DNA of 64,000 bases, from NCBI RefSeq assembly GCF_011927665.1, contig NZ_JAATJA010000001.1, forward strand, positions 1,531,019 through 1,595,018. The letters run 5' to 3'. Under the pieces are notes generated by a model. The model was given only the letters and a program-made list of their open reading frames with translations. It was not told where the DNA came from and searched no databases. This DNA comes from Desulfobaculum xiamenense. GTDB taxonomy: Bacteria; Desulfobacterota; Desulfovibrionia; Desulfovibrionales; Desulfovibrionaceae. Positions 37,906 through 49,349 of this stretch are shown piece by piece. Numbering within the stretch: the first letter of the stretch is position 1; each line of letters begins with the position of its first letter. Position numbers and translations under genes: made by a program.

Positions 37906-39603
37906 ATGAGCGCTACGACGAACTATCCGCCGGAATCCGGCGTCTACTATGGCCTTGCGCGTCCGAGTGCGCAGGAGTGGGGCGGCAGGTTGCCGATTGC
38001 CCTCGTCTTTCCCGGTCCGGCCCGTCTGGGGCTGTCCACGCTGGGCTGGCAGGTGGTCTGGAAACTGCTGAACGAACATCCGGCCCTCATCGTGGAGCGG
38101 TTCTTCTGGGAAGGTGGCGACGAGGAACCTCGCGCGTACGACTCCAACCGCCCGCTGTCGTCCTTCCCCGTCATCGCCTTCAGTCTGAATTTCGAAGAGG
38201 AATACCGAGACATGGTCGAGGTGCTCGACCGGGCAGGCATCGCCGTGCGCTCAAGCGAACGCGGGGGCTGGCCGCTGGTGCTGGCGGGCGGCCCGCTGGC
38301 CTTCCTTAATCCCGCCCCGGTCGCCCCGGCGGTGGACCTGTTCTGGGCGGGAGAAGCCGAAGTCGGTTTCGCGAACCTCGCGGCCGAGGCGGCGCAGTAC
38401 GCCTTTGAGGGACGGGACCTACGGGAGTATCTGGAGGCCGTGGCCCAGCGCGACGGCATATACGTCCCCGGCCTCTCGAAACTCCCGGTACGCCGGGTGC
38501 TGGCCGGAACGGAACGCGATCTGCCGAATCCGGGGCATTCGTGCTTCGTGACGCAGGAATCGGAATTCCGCGACATGTTCCTTCTGGAGGTCAACCGCGG
38601 ATGCCCGTACGGCTGCCGATTCTGCGCGGCGGGCTTCATCTATCGTCCGCCAAGACATGCGCGCGTCGAGGTGCTCAGGGACATCGTGGAGCGGGTGAAT
38701 CCCGGCAAGGTCGGTCTGGTGGGCACGGCGCTCACGGACTGGCCGGACCTGTTCCCCTTCCTGCAATGGCTGAACGAACGCGGGACCAAGTTCTCGCTGG
38801 CCTCGCTGCGCTATGACGGCCTGACCGAAGAATTCCTGACCTTTTTGCGCCGCACGGGAACGCGTAGCGTGACCCTCGCGCTGGAGGGCGCAAGCCACCG
38901 CATTCGCAAGGCCATCAACAAGCGGCTGGACGAAACGAAATTTCTCGAAGCCGTGGAACGCATCAGCCGCCTGCAGTTCAACCACCTGAAGCTGTACATT
39001 ATCGCGGGCTGGCCCGACGAGACCGAGGACGACTACAGGGAGCTCGGGCAATTCCTGCACGAGATCAACGCGGCCATAGAAGCCGGACGCGGCGGAAAGA
39101 AGGCGGGCGTGGGCCATGTGACCCTCGGCGTGAGTAGCCTGGTGCCCAAGCCGTGGACGCCCTTCCAGTGGGCCCCCATGGCCTCGGAGGCGCATCTGGA
39201 TCAGGCCATGAAGTGGCTGAAGAAGGCGGTAAAGCCGGTGAAGGGCGTGCAGGTGCGCGTGGACAAGCCCGGACCGTCACGCTTGCAGGGACTGCTTGCG
39301 CGCGGTGACGAAAAGGTCTTCGACCTCATCGAGTTGGCCGCACTGGAAGGCAAGGGCTGGAAGCATGCCCTGCGCGAGTGGGACGGCGACCCCGCCGACT
39401 ATCTGGACCGGGAGCGCGGCGCGGACGAGAAATTCCCGTGGGAATGCATCGACACGGGCGTGGACCGCGACTTTCTGCGCAAGGAATGGGAGCGCTACAA
39501 AAACGTGCAGGCATCGCCTCTGTGCGGTCGAGTGGACTGCACGAGATGCAATGCCTGCGGAATGGGAACGTGGCTGTACGGCGAGGGCGAAGAGGGACGC
39601 TAG
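37906..39603 (+). CDS. Radical SAM protein with N-terminal B12-binding-like region
   Basis: A 565-residue Fe-S enzyme. Residues 1-190 resemble the cobalamin-binding-like domain found before many radical SAM domains. The radical SAM cluster motif is CPYGCRFC in LEVNRGCPYGCRFCAAGF (about residue 229). The C-terminal region has LCGRVDCTRCNACG, four further cysteines that could hold a second cluster. This layout is that of the uncharacterised TIGR03960-like group; the substrate is unknown. The ATG at 37906 lacks a good ribosome binding site but sits just after a TATATAA box, which fits a nearly leaderless transcript. Its stop overlaps the FmdB-type gene by four bases. Confidence 0.85.
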   Translation: MSATTNYPPESGVYYGLARPSAQEWGGRLPIALVFPGPARLGLSTLGWQVVWKLLNEHPALIVERFFWEGGDEEPRAYDSNRPLSSFPVIAFSLNFEEEYRDMVEVLDRAGIAVRSSERGGWPLVLAGGPLAFLNPAPVAPAVDLFWAGEAEVGFANLAAEAAQYAFEGRDLREYLEAVAQRDGIYVPGLSKLPVRRVLAGTERDLPNPGHSCFVTQESEFRDMFLLEVNRGCPYGCRFCAAGFIYRPPRHARVEVLRDIVERVNPGKVGLVGTALTDWPDLFPFLQWLNERGTKFSLASLRYDGLTEEFLTFLRRTGTRSVTLALEGASHRIRKAINKRLDETKFLEAVERISRLQFNHLKLYIIAGWPDETEDDYRELGQFLHEINAAIEAGRGGKKAGVGHVTLGVSSLVPKPWTPFQWAPMASEAHLDQAMKWLKKAVKPVKGVQVRVDKPGPSRLQGLLARGDEKVFDLIELAALEGKGWKHALREWDGDPADYLDRERGADEKFPWECIDTGVDRDFLRKEWERYKNVQASPLCGRVDCTRCNACGMGTWLYGEGEEGR

Positions 39604-39884
39604 CGCGCGCCTCCGCAGCCGCTGCAACCGCCACCGGCCTTGCCGGGACAGGCTGCCGCCGCGACGGCCTTGCGTTTCATGGCCTTCTGCACGTTCTGCT
39701 GAACCTTGGCATCAGGCTTGCGATCGAGGGGGCTTGCCGCCTCGAAATGAATGGTGGTGGCAGAGATCAGCTTCCGGGTAGCGCTGCTGGAACATTCAGG
39801 ACAGACGGGCGCGGGCGCTTCGAGCGCCACCAGTTCCTCGAACTGCGCTCCGCATTTCTCGCATTCGTATTCGAAAAGAGGCAT
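39600..39884 (-). CDS. FmdB-type zinc-ribbon protein
   Basis: A 94-residue protein that starts with the FmdB/CxxC signature MPLFEYECEKCG and has the matching CPEC pair (residues 28-31), so one zinc ribbon is complete. The C-terminus ends in a Gly/Cys-rich tail CPGKAGGGCSGCG, an additional possible metal site. The family is thought to be regulatory, but its targets are unknown. It converges on the radical SAM gene with a four-base overlap. Confidence 0.88.
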   Translation of the reverse strand: MPLFEYECEKCGAQFEELVALEAPAPVCPECSSSATRKLISATTIHFEAASPLDRKPDAKVQQNVQKAMKRKAVAAAACPGKAGGGCSGCGGAR

Positions 39885-40007
39885 CGTTCAACTCCTGTTC
39901 AGCTGGGGATTACATACTTCACGACAGCGTGAAGTCAAGGATGTATTCTACGGGAATGTCGCCCAGCGGCAGACATTCGCGACGCAACACGATAAGGGGA
40001 CCGTTTC

Positions 40008-41177
40008 ATGATTCTGCTTGAGAAACCATATGTTTCCGAATTCCTCAAGGACTCCATCCGTCAGCATGGGCACTGCGTGTGCGATACGCCCCGCGCCCAG
40101 CAGATGCTTGCCGGAAGCGGCATCGAAACCGTGGACGCACAGGAATGCATCCGCCGTATCCGCGATGGGGAACTGCCCCGCGTGTACTGCAATTCCGAAA
40201 ACGCCATCGACTGGGTCGCCGAGCATCTCGCCTTCACGGGTCTGCCCGAAAAAATCGCCATGTTCAAGAACAAGGCGCGCTGCCGCGACCTGCTGCGCGG
40301 CGAGAACCCCGACTTCTTCTACCGCGCGGTGCCCTTCGATGAACTCGGCGCGGTGAACCCTACTGAACTTCCGCTACCGGTGATCGTCAAACCCGCCGTG
40401 GGATTCTACAGCCTCGGCGTGCACAAGGCCGAAACGCCCGAGGAATGGCACGAGGCCGTGGCCGCCATCCGCGCCGAGGTGGACGACATCCGCAGCATGT
40501 ACCCCCTGCAGGTGCTCGACCTCTCGGAATTCATCATCGAGGAAGTCATCGAGGGCGAGGAATACGCCGTGGACGTCTACTTCGACGACGCTGGCGACCC
40601 CGTCATCCTCGACATCCTGCATCACGTCTTCTCGTCCGGGAAGGACGTCAGCGATCGGTTGTACGTGACCTCCGCGGACATCATGCGCCAGTGGCTGCCC
40701 ATCCTCGAAAAATGGTTTGGCCGCATCGGCAGTCTGGCCGGGCTGCGCAACTTCCCCATGCACGCCGAACTGCGCGTGCGCGAAGACGGCGAGATCGTGC
40801 CCATCGAGATCAATCCCATGCGCTTCGCGGGCTGGTGCGTCACGGACATCGCCAGCCACGCGTGGGGCATCGACACCTACGACTTCTACCTGTCCGGAAA
40901 ACGCCCGGACTGGAAATCCATCCTCGCAGAGCGCGAGGGCTACGTGTGGGCCAACATCATCGGCGACCTGCCCGCCGGAGTGAAGGGCGAGGACGTCCTC
41001 GACGTGGACTACGAGGCATTTGCCGGTCGCTTCGAGGAGCCACTGGAGCTGCGCCCCATCAACTGGCTGGAGTACCCGCTCTTCGCGTTCATCCACGTGC
41101 GCACCCGCGCGGACAACGTCGCCGAGTTGGACGCCATCCTCCACGCCGACATGGGCGAGTTCCTCACCCTGCGCTAG
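40008..41177 (+). CDS. ATP-grasp-domain protein of unknown substrate
   Basis: A 389-residue protein. The central region has the ATP-grasp features PVIVKPAVGFYSLGVH, a FIIEEVIEGEEYAVDVYF nucleotide/metal segment and AELRVREDGEIVPIEINPMR, with the Mg-binding Glu and Asn of EINPMR. Such enzymes usually join a carboxylate to an amine through an acyl-phosphate. The N-terminal domain (1-100) and a C-terminal extension after about 310 match nothing I recognise. No partner biosynthetic genes are adjacent; it is transcribed alone and followed by a terminator. Confidence 0.8.
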   Translation: MILLEKPYVSEFLKDSIRQHGHCVCDTPRAQQMLAGSGIETVDAQECIRRIRDGELPRVYCNSENAIDWVAEHLAFTGLPEKIAMFKNKARCRDLLRGENPDFFYRAVPFDELGAVNPTELPLPVIVKPAVGFYSLGVHKAETPEEWHEAVAAIRAEVDDIRSMYPLQVLDLSEFIIEEVIEGEEYAVDVYFDDAGDPVILDILHHVFSSGKDVSDRLYVTSADIMRQWLPILEKWFGRIGSLAGLRNFPMHAELRVREDGEIVPIEINPMRFAGWCVTDIASHAWGIDTYDFYLSGKRPDWKSILAEREGYVWANIIGDLPAGVKGEDVLDVDYEAFAGRFEEPLELRPINWLEYPLFAFIHVRTRADNVAELDAILHADMGEFLTLR

Positions 41178-41218
41178 CGCGGGCGAAGTGACCGCCCCAC
41201 ACATCACGAAAACGAAAC

Positions 41219-41252
41219 GACCCCGGCCGCGCCATGCGCAGCCGGGGTCTTC
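41219..41252 (+). terminator. Terminator between the ATP-grasp gene and clpB
   Basis: Stem GACCCCGGC (41219-41227) and GCCGGGGTC (41241-41249) with a 13-base loop and a short T-rich tail (TTCC). It is weak as a Rho-independent terminator but well placed between converging genes. Confidence 0.65.
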
Positions 41253-41282
41253 CATTCATGCCAACCCCGGCGATGCGGGGAA

Positions 41283-43874
<2,592 letters not shown>

Positions 43875-43958
43875 AGCAGCTTGTCCTCCGATCATTCCAA
43901 ATCGCGCCGCAACGGTTCGGCGCGTGAAAAAGACTCTCCGGCCCGAGACGTCGCGAAC

Positions 43959-44273
43959 CTAGACCAGTCGTTCGAGTTCGCGAACCTTGTGTTCCAGATT
44001 CTCGATGCGGGCCAAGAGGTCGACGATGATCATCCCGCCCGTGACGCCGACCTCGAGGTCGGCGCACAGGCGCACGAGCTTGCGCACGCGGTAAACGTCG
44101 CGCTGATGGAAGAGGACTCCGCGCGCGGACGTCTCCAGCGGTTCCACCCACCCGATGTCGATAAGCTCCGTCAACCGGGACGGATGCACCGCCGTGAGTT
44201 CGATGAACGACACCCATGTAACGAGATTCGATGGTTCGGGCACTGCGCCCGTTTCCAGCTTGGTCAGGTCCAT
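43959..44273 (-). CDS. cbpM: Chaperone modulator CbpM
   Basis: A 104-residue MerR-like protein. The N-terminal winged-helix-like part (TWVSFIELTAVHPSRLTELI...) and the C-terminal helix (GGMIIVDLLARIENLEHKVRELERL) match CbpM, which binds and inhibits the co-chaperone CbpA. Its position between cbpA and clpB supports the name strongly. It starts 45 bp after the cbpA stop, and clpB begins 84 bp after its stop. Confidence 0.88.
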   Translation of the reverse strand: MDLTKLETGAVPEPSNLVTWVSFIELTAVHPSRLTELIDIGWVEPLETSARGVLFHQRDVYRVRKLVRLCADLEVGVTGGMIIVDLLARIENLEHKVRELERLV

Positions 44274-44318
44274 GCGTCATGCTCCCGTTGTGCGTCGTTC
44301 CGCGGCCATGCCGCAGGG

Positions 44319-45296
44319 TCAGAAATCCCTTGGCGAAAAATCCGACTCCCGCGCGAGTTCTTCCCATAGCTTGCGCTCGCGCTCACCGATCTTGCCCGGT
44401 GTGCGGATGACCACGCGCACGAACTGGTCGCCACGTCCGGCTCCGGTGCCAAGACCGCGACCGCGAATGCGCATCTTCTGCCCGCTGGACATTCCGGCGG
44501 GAACCGTCATTTCAACCGCACCGTTCAGCGTGGGCACTGTGACCGTCGCGCCGAGGGCGGCCTCCCACGGGGCCAGCGGCAGGTCGAGCACCACGTTCAC
44601 GCCGTCGAGCTTGAACCGCTCGTGCGGCAGGATGGATACGCGAAGGTATAAATCGCCAGCGGGGCCGCCCTGCCGTCCCGGACCGCCCTGTCCGGACAGG
44701 CGGATGCGTGCGCCCTCGCGCACGCCAGCGGGCACGGTGACTTCGAGCCTGCGGGTCCGCCCACCCATCGCGCCGGGTCCGGGCGCATTCTCGCGCAGTG
44801 AAATGCTCTTGGCCCCGCCTTGGTAGGCCTCCTCCAGCGTGAGTTCGAGGGTGCTCTCGATGTCCTGCCCCTTGGCCGGACCGGGTCGGAAGCCCGCTCC
44901 GCCGAACCCGCCGAAGGGGTCCTGACGGAAACCCGCCCCGCGCCCACCGAAACCGCCACCGAAGATGGTCTCGAAAAAGTCGCTGAAGCCCGCGCCATCG
45001 AACCCCGCCCCGCCGGAGGTGAAGCGGAAGTTCTCGAATCCCGGCGGCGGCTCAAAGTTCTGACCATGCTGCCAGTTGGGGCCAAGCTGATCGTAGAGCC
45101 TGCGCTTCTCGGGGTCCTTCAATACCTCGTAGGCTTCGTTGATCTCCTTAAATTTCGCCTCGGCCTCGGGGTTGTCGGGATTGAGATCGGGGTGGTACTT
45201 CCGGGCGAGGCGCTTGAACCCCTTGGAGATGTCCTCCTTGGAGGCCCCTCTGGCCACGCCCAGAATATCGTAGTAATCCTTGAATTCGACGCTCAT
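44319..45296 (-). CDS. cbpA: DnaJ-family co-chaperone CbpA
   Basis: A 325-residue Hsp40 of the type lacking the zinc finger. The J domain (5-70) carries the HPD motif at 35-37, which stimulates DnaK. A Gly/Phe-rich linker (about 75-130) is followed by the two C-terminal substrate-binding barrels, with no CxxCxGxG repeats. The ATG at 45296 lies after AAGGAG. The operon with cbpM and clpB points to heat-shock control; a CIRCE half-site overlaps the ribosome binding site. Confidence 0.94.
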   Translation of the reverse strand: MSVEFKDYYDILGVARGASKEDISKGFKRLARKYHPDLNPDNPEAEAKFKEINEAYEVLKDPEKRRLYDQLGPNWQHGQNFEPPPGFENFRFTSGGAGFDGAGFSDFFETIFGGGFGGRGAGFRQDPFGGFGGAGFRPGPAKGQDIESTLELTLEEAYQGGAKSISLRENAPGPGAMGGRTRRLEVTVPAGVREGARIRLSGQGGPGRQGGPAGDLYLRVSILPHERFKLDGVNVVLDLPLAPWEAALGATVTVPTLNGAVEMTVPAGMSSGQKMRIRGRGLGTGAGRGDQFVRVVIRTPGKIGERERKLWEELARESDFSPRDF

Positions 45297-45301
45297 CTCG
45301 A

Positions 45302-45310
45302 TTAGCACTC
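45302..45310 (-). promoter_or_regulatory. Perfect half of a CIRCE (HrcA) operator before cbpA
   Basis: TTAGCACTC at 45302-45310 equals one arm of CIRCE (TTAGCACTC-N9-GAGTGCTAA). The expected second arm at 45320-45328 matches at only four of nine bases. It overlaps the cbpA ribosome binding site. It may be a degenerate HrcA site or chance. Confidence 0.35.
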
Positions 45311-45408
45311 CTTGCTACCGCATGATGTCCTTGTGCGGCCTATCGTGAGAGATAAGCCGCTTCAGGCGACAGTCAAGTATCCAAGCTCGTTAGGGGAATC
45401 CGAATACA

Positions 45409-46515
45409 ATGCTGAAAAGCCTGCCAGTCCTGATGTACCACTATATCAGCTCCTGGCCCGACGCTATCTCCGTGGCCCCGGAACTTTTCGAGGACCACCT
45501 CAAGGCCATGACCAGGGCTGGCTACCGGGGCATCGGCCTCGACGAGGCCGCCGCCTTCCTGCGCGAAGGCCGCTCGCTGCCCAAGAAATCCGTACTTATC
45601 ACCTTCGACGACGGCTTCCTCGACAACTACGTCTACGCATGGCCCCTACTGCGCGAGCACGGCCACAAGGGCGTCATCTTCGCGGTCACCAACAAGATCG
45701 TGCACGAGGAGCGCCCCCGCCCCACCCTGTCCGACGTGTGGGACGGCTACGTGGGCCTCGACGACCTGCCGCAGGTCAACAATCCCTTCCGCACCGGCAA
45801 GGAAGGCCTGCGCGTGCGCACGGACCTCTTCTTCTCGTGGAAGGAGGCCCGCGCCATGGAGACCGACGGCACCGTCCGCGTGGCCGGTCATACCCACTAC
45901 CACCGCTCCGTCTTCACCAGCCCGCGTTTCTCCGGACTGTTCATGCCCGGCGGCAGAAAGCGCACCTTCGACAGGTTCGACGCCCCGGTGCTCTTCGGTC
46001 TGCCCAAGTTCGAGGAAGGCCCGGCCATGAAGCACCGCGCCTTCAAGCCTTCCGAAGAACTCTACGCCCTCGTGCGCGAAAGCGTTCCGCAGGACTTCGC
46101 CACCGCCTTCGACCACTTCAAGGAACCGGGCCGTGCGCAGGACCTCCTGCGTCGCATCCGCGAGATTCCGGAAAGCCGTCTGGGCAGCTACGAATCGCAC
46201 GCCGAATTCGAGGAGCGCATCTACGAGGAACTCCGCGCGAGCCGCGACATGCTGCGCACCGAACTCGGCCGCGAGGCCGACGTGCTGGCGTGGCCGTGGG
46301 GCGCATACAGCGACGAAAGCCTGCGCATCGCCAAGGAACTTGGCTTCACCGTGCTCTTCACCACCAATATCGGCCCCAATCCTCCGGGCATGGTCTCCGA
46401 CGCGGTGAACCGCTTCAAGGCCCGCGCGCGGCGTCCCGCATGGCTGCTCTCGCGGCTGGCCATCTACTCGCGCCCGCTGGTGGCCCGCACCTACGGGCTT
46501 TTCCACAAGAGATAG
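45409..46515 (+). CDS. Polysaccharide deacetylase (NodB-homology) family protein
   Basis: A 368-residue carbohydrate esterase family 4 protein. Motif 1 TFDDGF carries the catalytic base and metal Asp, motif 2 GHTHYH gives the two metal His residues, and WPWGAYSD is the later active-site motif. An insert of about 60 residues lies between them, as in poly-GlcNAc deacetylase-like proteins. No signal peptide is evident: the N-terminus reads MLKSLPVLMYHYIS. The likely substrate is an N-acetylated cell-surface polymer, unknown here. AGGGGAA precedes the start, and the gene is divergent from cbpA. Confidence 0.88.
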   Translation: MLKSLPVLMYHYISSWPDAISVAPELFEDHLKAMTRAGYRGIGLDEAAAFLREGRSLPKKSVLITFDDGFLDNYVYAWPLLREHGHKGVIFAVTNKIVHEERPRPTLSDVWDGYVGLDDLPQVNNPFRTGKEGLRVRTDLFFSWKEARAMETDGTVRVAGHTHYHRSVFTSPRFSGLFMPGGRKRTFDRFDAPVLFGLPKFEEGPAMKHRAFKPSEELYALVRESVPQDFATAFDHFKEPGRAQDLLRRIREIPESRLGSYESHAEFEERIYEELRASRDMLRTELGREADVLAWPWGAYSDESLRIAKELGFTVLFTTNIGPNPPGMVSDAVNRFKARARRPAWLLSRLAIYSRPLVARTYGLFHKR

Positions 46516-46541
46516 CATACGCCCAGCCAGACCGGCGACAT

Positions 46542-46582
46542 GAACAAGGCCCCCCACGTCAACGACGCGGGGGGCCTTGTTC
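46542..46582. terminator. Bidirectional terminator between the deacetylase and shikimate kinase genes
   Basis: Arms GAACAAGGCCCCCC (46542-46555) and GGGGGGCCTTGTTC (46569-46582) pair perfectly around a 13-base loop. It lies between two converging genes. Confidence 0.85.
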
Positions 46583-46627
46583 ACTTGAAAATCCGATCAT
46601 CCGGCAGCAGACGCCGACGGGAAAGCG

Positions 46628-47263
46628 CTAGCCGCGTCGCAGCAGGCGCAACTTGTCCAGCACGTCCTCGACCAACTCGTCCAGCGGGTCCTGCGCGCGT
46701 AGCACGAAGGTCGCCGCGTCGAGGTACAGCGGCTCGCGCTCAGCAAGGGTCGCACGCATCTCGTCCTCGGGCGAAAGGTCCGTCAGGGCGGGGCGCTGGC
46801 CCTCGGCGGGGTCGACCGCCAGACGGGACATCAGGAGCGCCACGTCCGCCATGAGGTAGAACACCGGACCGCCCGCGCGCATGAAGGCGCGGTTCTCGGC
46901 GTCGAGCACGATGCCCCCGCCCGTGGCCACCACGGCCCCGGCGTCGGCGGCTATGCCGCGCAGTGCCTCGCGCTCCATGCGCCGGAAGCTCTCCCAGCCG
47001 CCCTCGGCGACGATGTCGGCCACGTCGCGCCCGGCCGCCTGCCGCACCAGTTCGTCCGTGTCGAGAAACTCCCTCCCCAGACGCTTCGCCAACGCCCGAC
47101 CGAGGCTCGTCTTGCCGCTGGCTCGAAGGCCCACGAGGTAGACGTTGGTCCGCTCGCCGAAGTCCACCGGACGCGGCACATTCCCGAAGGTCATAACCCG
47201 TCCCTCGTCGGCGACGTCGTTTTTCCTGCACATCGCCCCTTCGGGCGTGATGAATCTCGCCAT
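46628..47263 (-). CDS. Shikimate kinase with N-terminal extension
   Basis: A 211-residue P-loop kinase that should phosphorylate shikimate in chorismate synthesis. Walker A GLRASGKT occupies 45-52. The shikimate-binding pattern follows: DTDELV, an F-R in GWESFRRME, and the Gly triplet in VVATGGGIVL. The family is usually 165-175 residues; the first 40 or so here (MARFITPEGAMCRKNDV...) are extra. The ATG at 47263 has AGGGAGA upstream, supporting the longer form, but a start at MTFGN about 24 residues in cannot be excluded. The final loop is somewhat diverged, so a related small-molecule kinase remains possible. Confidence 0.85.
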   Translation of the reverse strand: MARFITPEGAMCRKNDVADEGRVMTFGNVPRPVDFGERTNVYLVGLRASGKTSLGRALAKRLGREFLDTDELVRQAAGRDVADIVAEGGWESFRRMEREALRGIAADAGAVVATGGGIVLDAENRAFMRAGGPVFYLMADVALLMSRLAVDPAEGQRPALTDLSPEDEMRATLAEREPLYLDAATFVLRAQDPLDELVEDVLDKLRLLRRG

Positions 47264-47583
47264 GTCGTCTCCCTGCGCAAAGGACCGCCAACGGACCGCA
47301 CCCGCGAAGCACCGCGAAACGACGACCCATGGCGGCATCGTGTATGGTGCGGGGGCGCATGTCGCACCCTCCCGCCACGTGTCGCGAAAACGCGGCCGAC
47401 ACTTCCGGCCGCGCCATTGTCTTACCCGCAGGCCCCGATCGAGGCAAGCCATGCGCAGAGCAATCAAAAAAAGTGCTTCGAATTGCTGACACTTTTCTCA
47501 AAACAGGGTATTGCAGGCGGTAGGGTTGGAACAGGCTTTTTCCGACTCCACGCGCATCACCCCGATGAACAGGGGGAGTCCAC
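47264..47583. other. 320-bp intergenic stretch between divergent genes
   Basis: It should hold promoters for the shikimate kinase and PAS genes. A lower-GC patch lies at about 47460-47515. I see no convincing promoter pair, repeat or small gene. Confidence 0.5.
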
Positions 47584-48696
47584 ATGCAGAACACAACGTT
47601 GCGCATCCTGCTCGCAAATCCGAACCCGAACGACACGGCGCTCATTTCGCAGGCACTCGCCGAAGCTGGATTTCGCTTCCATATCGAAACGGCTGCGAAT
47701 GACGACGCGCTGCGTCGCATGCTAGGCGACGGCCCGGATCTGATCATCCGCCGGGACGCAGACGCGCCGCTACGAAACCTCATCCCGGCCACGATTCCCG
47801 TCATCGTCATATCGAACACGATGACCCACGAACGGGGCCGCGAGCTCGTCGAGTCCGGTGCCCACGACTACATGCACACGAGCGACATCGGGCGCCTTCC
47901 CGCCTCGGCGAGCCGCGCCCTGCGCGACGCAGCCCTGCGCCGCGCCAGCACCCAATCGCCGCTCGCCGACCACTTCGCGCAGGCGTACCGCCACAGCCTC
48001 GACGCCGTGGCCATGCTCGACATTGAGGAGCACGTGGTGGACATCAACGCCGCCTTCACGCGGCTGTTCGGATTCTCCATCGACGAGATGCGGGGCAGGC
48101 GGCTTTCGGACTGCATCATGCCGCAGGACAGGCGGGAGGAATTCATGTCCCTCACCGCACGGGTGCAGAACGGCGAAATGATTCGCCGCCGCACCACCCG
48201 CCTGCGCAAGGACGCAAGCCCGGTAGAGGTCATCGCCATCGGCGTCCCCGTGACGCTCGCCGACGGCAACCACGGCATCTGCGCCATCTACAGCGACATC
48301 TCGCCTCGGGAAAAGGCCATCCGCGCCCTGCGGCAGGCGGAATCGCGCTATCGAAGCTTCTTCATGGAGGCGGTGGAAGGGATGTTCATCTCCACACCGA
48401 CGGGGCGATTCATGCTGGCCAATCCGGCGCTGGCGGAACTTCTGGGCTACGAATCAGTCAGCGCGGTCACGGACGGCATCCGCAACATCAGCCGCGAGGT
48501 CTATGCGGATGCGTCCCAGCGGGACCGGCTGCTGGAACTGCTTGGCAGGCACGGCGCGGTACGGGATTTCCGCACGCGGGTGGTCAGGCGGGACGGCACG
48601 GTGATCACCGTGCGCCAGAATGTACGCGAGGTTCGCGACGAGGACGGCGAACTGCTCTACTATCAGGGCACCATGGCCCTGACGCAGGGAGGATGA
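47584..48696 (+). CDS. PAS-domain protein with a degenerate receiver-like domain
   Basis: A 370-residue cytosolic protein. Residues 1-115 have the alternating strands and helices of a response-regulator receiver, including VIVISNT and GAHDYM. However, the N-terminal acidic pair is replaced (LANPNPND), the phospho-acceptor position after PDLII is Arg, and the late Lys is absent. Two PAS domains follow (about 130-245 and 255-368), the first with a PAC-like end (GICAIYSDISPREKAI). There is no kinase, GGDEF, EAL or DNA-binding output domain. It may be a sensor or adaptor acting on a partner. GGGGGAG precedes the ATG. Confidence 0.82.
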   Translation: MQNTTLRILLANPNPNDTALISQALAEAGFRFHIETAANDDALRRMLGDGPDLIIRRDADAPLRNLIPATIPVIVISNTMTHERGRELVESGAHDYMHTSDIGRLPASASRALRDAALRRASTQSPLADHFAQAYRHSLDAVAMLDIEEHVVDINAAFTRLFGFSIDEMRGRRLSDCIMPQDRREEFMSLTARVQNGEMIRRRTTRLRKDASPVEVIAIGVPVTLADGNHGICAIYSDISPREKAIRALRQAESRYRSFFMEAVEGMFISTPTGRFMLANPALAELLGYESVSAVTDGIRNISREVYADASQRDRLLELLGRHGAVRDFRTRVVRRDGTVITVRQNVREVRDEDGELLYYQGTMALTQGG

Positions 48697-48734
48697 TCCT
48701 CCAGTCCGCCGCCCCCGAACGCCCGCTCGTTTGG

Positions 48735-49214
48735 CTAGCTTTCACCCCGGTACTTGGTGTGGCAGTCCACGCACGCGCGCTTGACGCGATTGAGGTGCTG
48801 GTCCGCCTTCTTGGCGTCCTTGTCCGAGGCGATGCGCAGAAGCTTCTGCGCCTGCGCATTGAGGTACTCGGCCGCGGCCTGGAAGGACTGCGTGTCGGCC
48901 CCCTTGAAATACTTGTTTGACCCCTCGAAGGGGTAGGCGCTCTCGTGGCGATCGACGAAGACCAGCGGAATGAGCTGCGCCTTGGCCGAGACGGACAGGG
49001 CGGGGCTGACCACGCCGATCACGTCGCCCGATTCGATCTTGAGGCGGATGTCGCGCAAATCCGCGTTGAAGGAGCGCATGGCAAACTTGCGCGCCGCCAC
49101 GATATCCTGCGGAGAACTCTTGCCCGGCATGAGCGCCGTCTGCGCAAAGAGCGCCGAGGCCGCAAGAGTCATCGACATGCAAAGGACAAGAATTGCTCCG
49201 GTTCTGCTACGCAT
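48735..49214 (-). CDS. Cytochrome c'-like c-type cytochrome
   Basis: A 159-residue exported protein. A Sec signal peptide (about 1-25, ending ALFAQ) is followed by a helical body and the C-terminal haem motif CVDCH (148-152), the arrangement of four-helix cytochromes c'. The SAKAQLIPLVF and FEGSNKYF segments fit the family's helices B and C. Such proteins bind NO or CO or shuttle electrons in the periplasm. The start has GGGGGGAGG upstream. It converges on the PAS gene, with 38 bp between. Confidence 0.85.
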   Translation of the reverse strand: MRSRTGAILVLCMSMTLAASALFAQTALMPGKSSPQDIVAARKFAMRSFNADLRDIRLKIESGDVIGVVSPALSVSAKAQLIPLVFVDRHESAYPFEGSNKYFKGADTQSFQAAAEYLNAQAQKLLRIASDKDAKKADQHLNRVKRACVDCHTKYRGES

Positions 49215-49349
49215 GACCTCCCCCCGAGAACGACGGTTATGCCCACTCCCTCCGTCCCGAGGGACGCTCCGACGAAGCGGGCATGGTTTGGGACAATGCG
49301 GCAAGTGTAGCAGACCAGCGCTTTCATGCGCAACACGATTTGCGGACGT

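Noticed and set aside
45302-45328. Full CIRCE operator
   Set aside because: Only one arm matches perfectly; the second matches four of nine bases, so it is listed as a half-site only.
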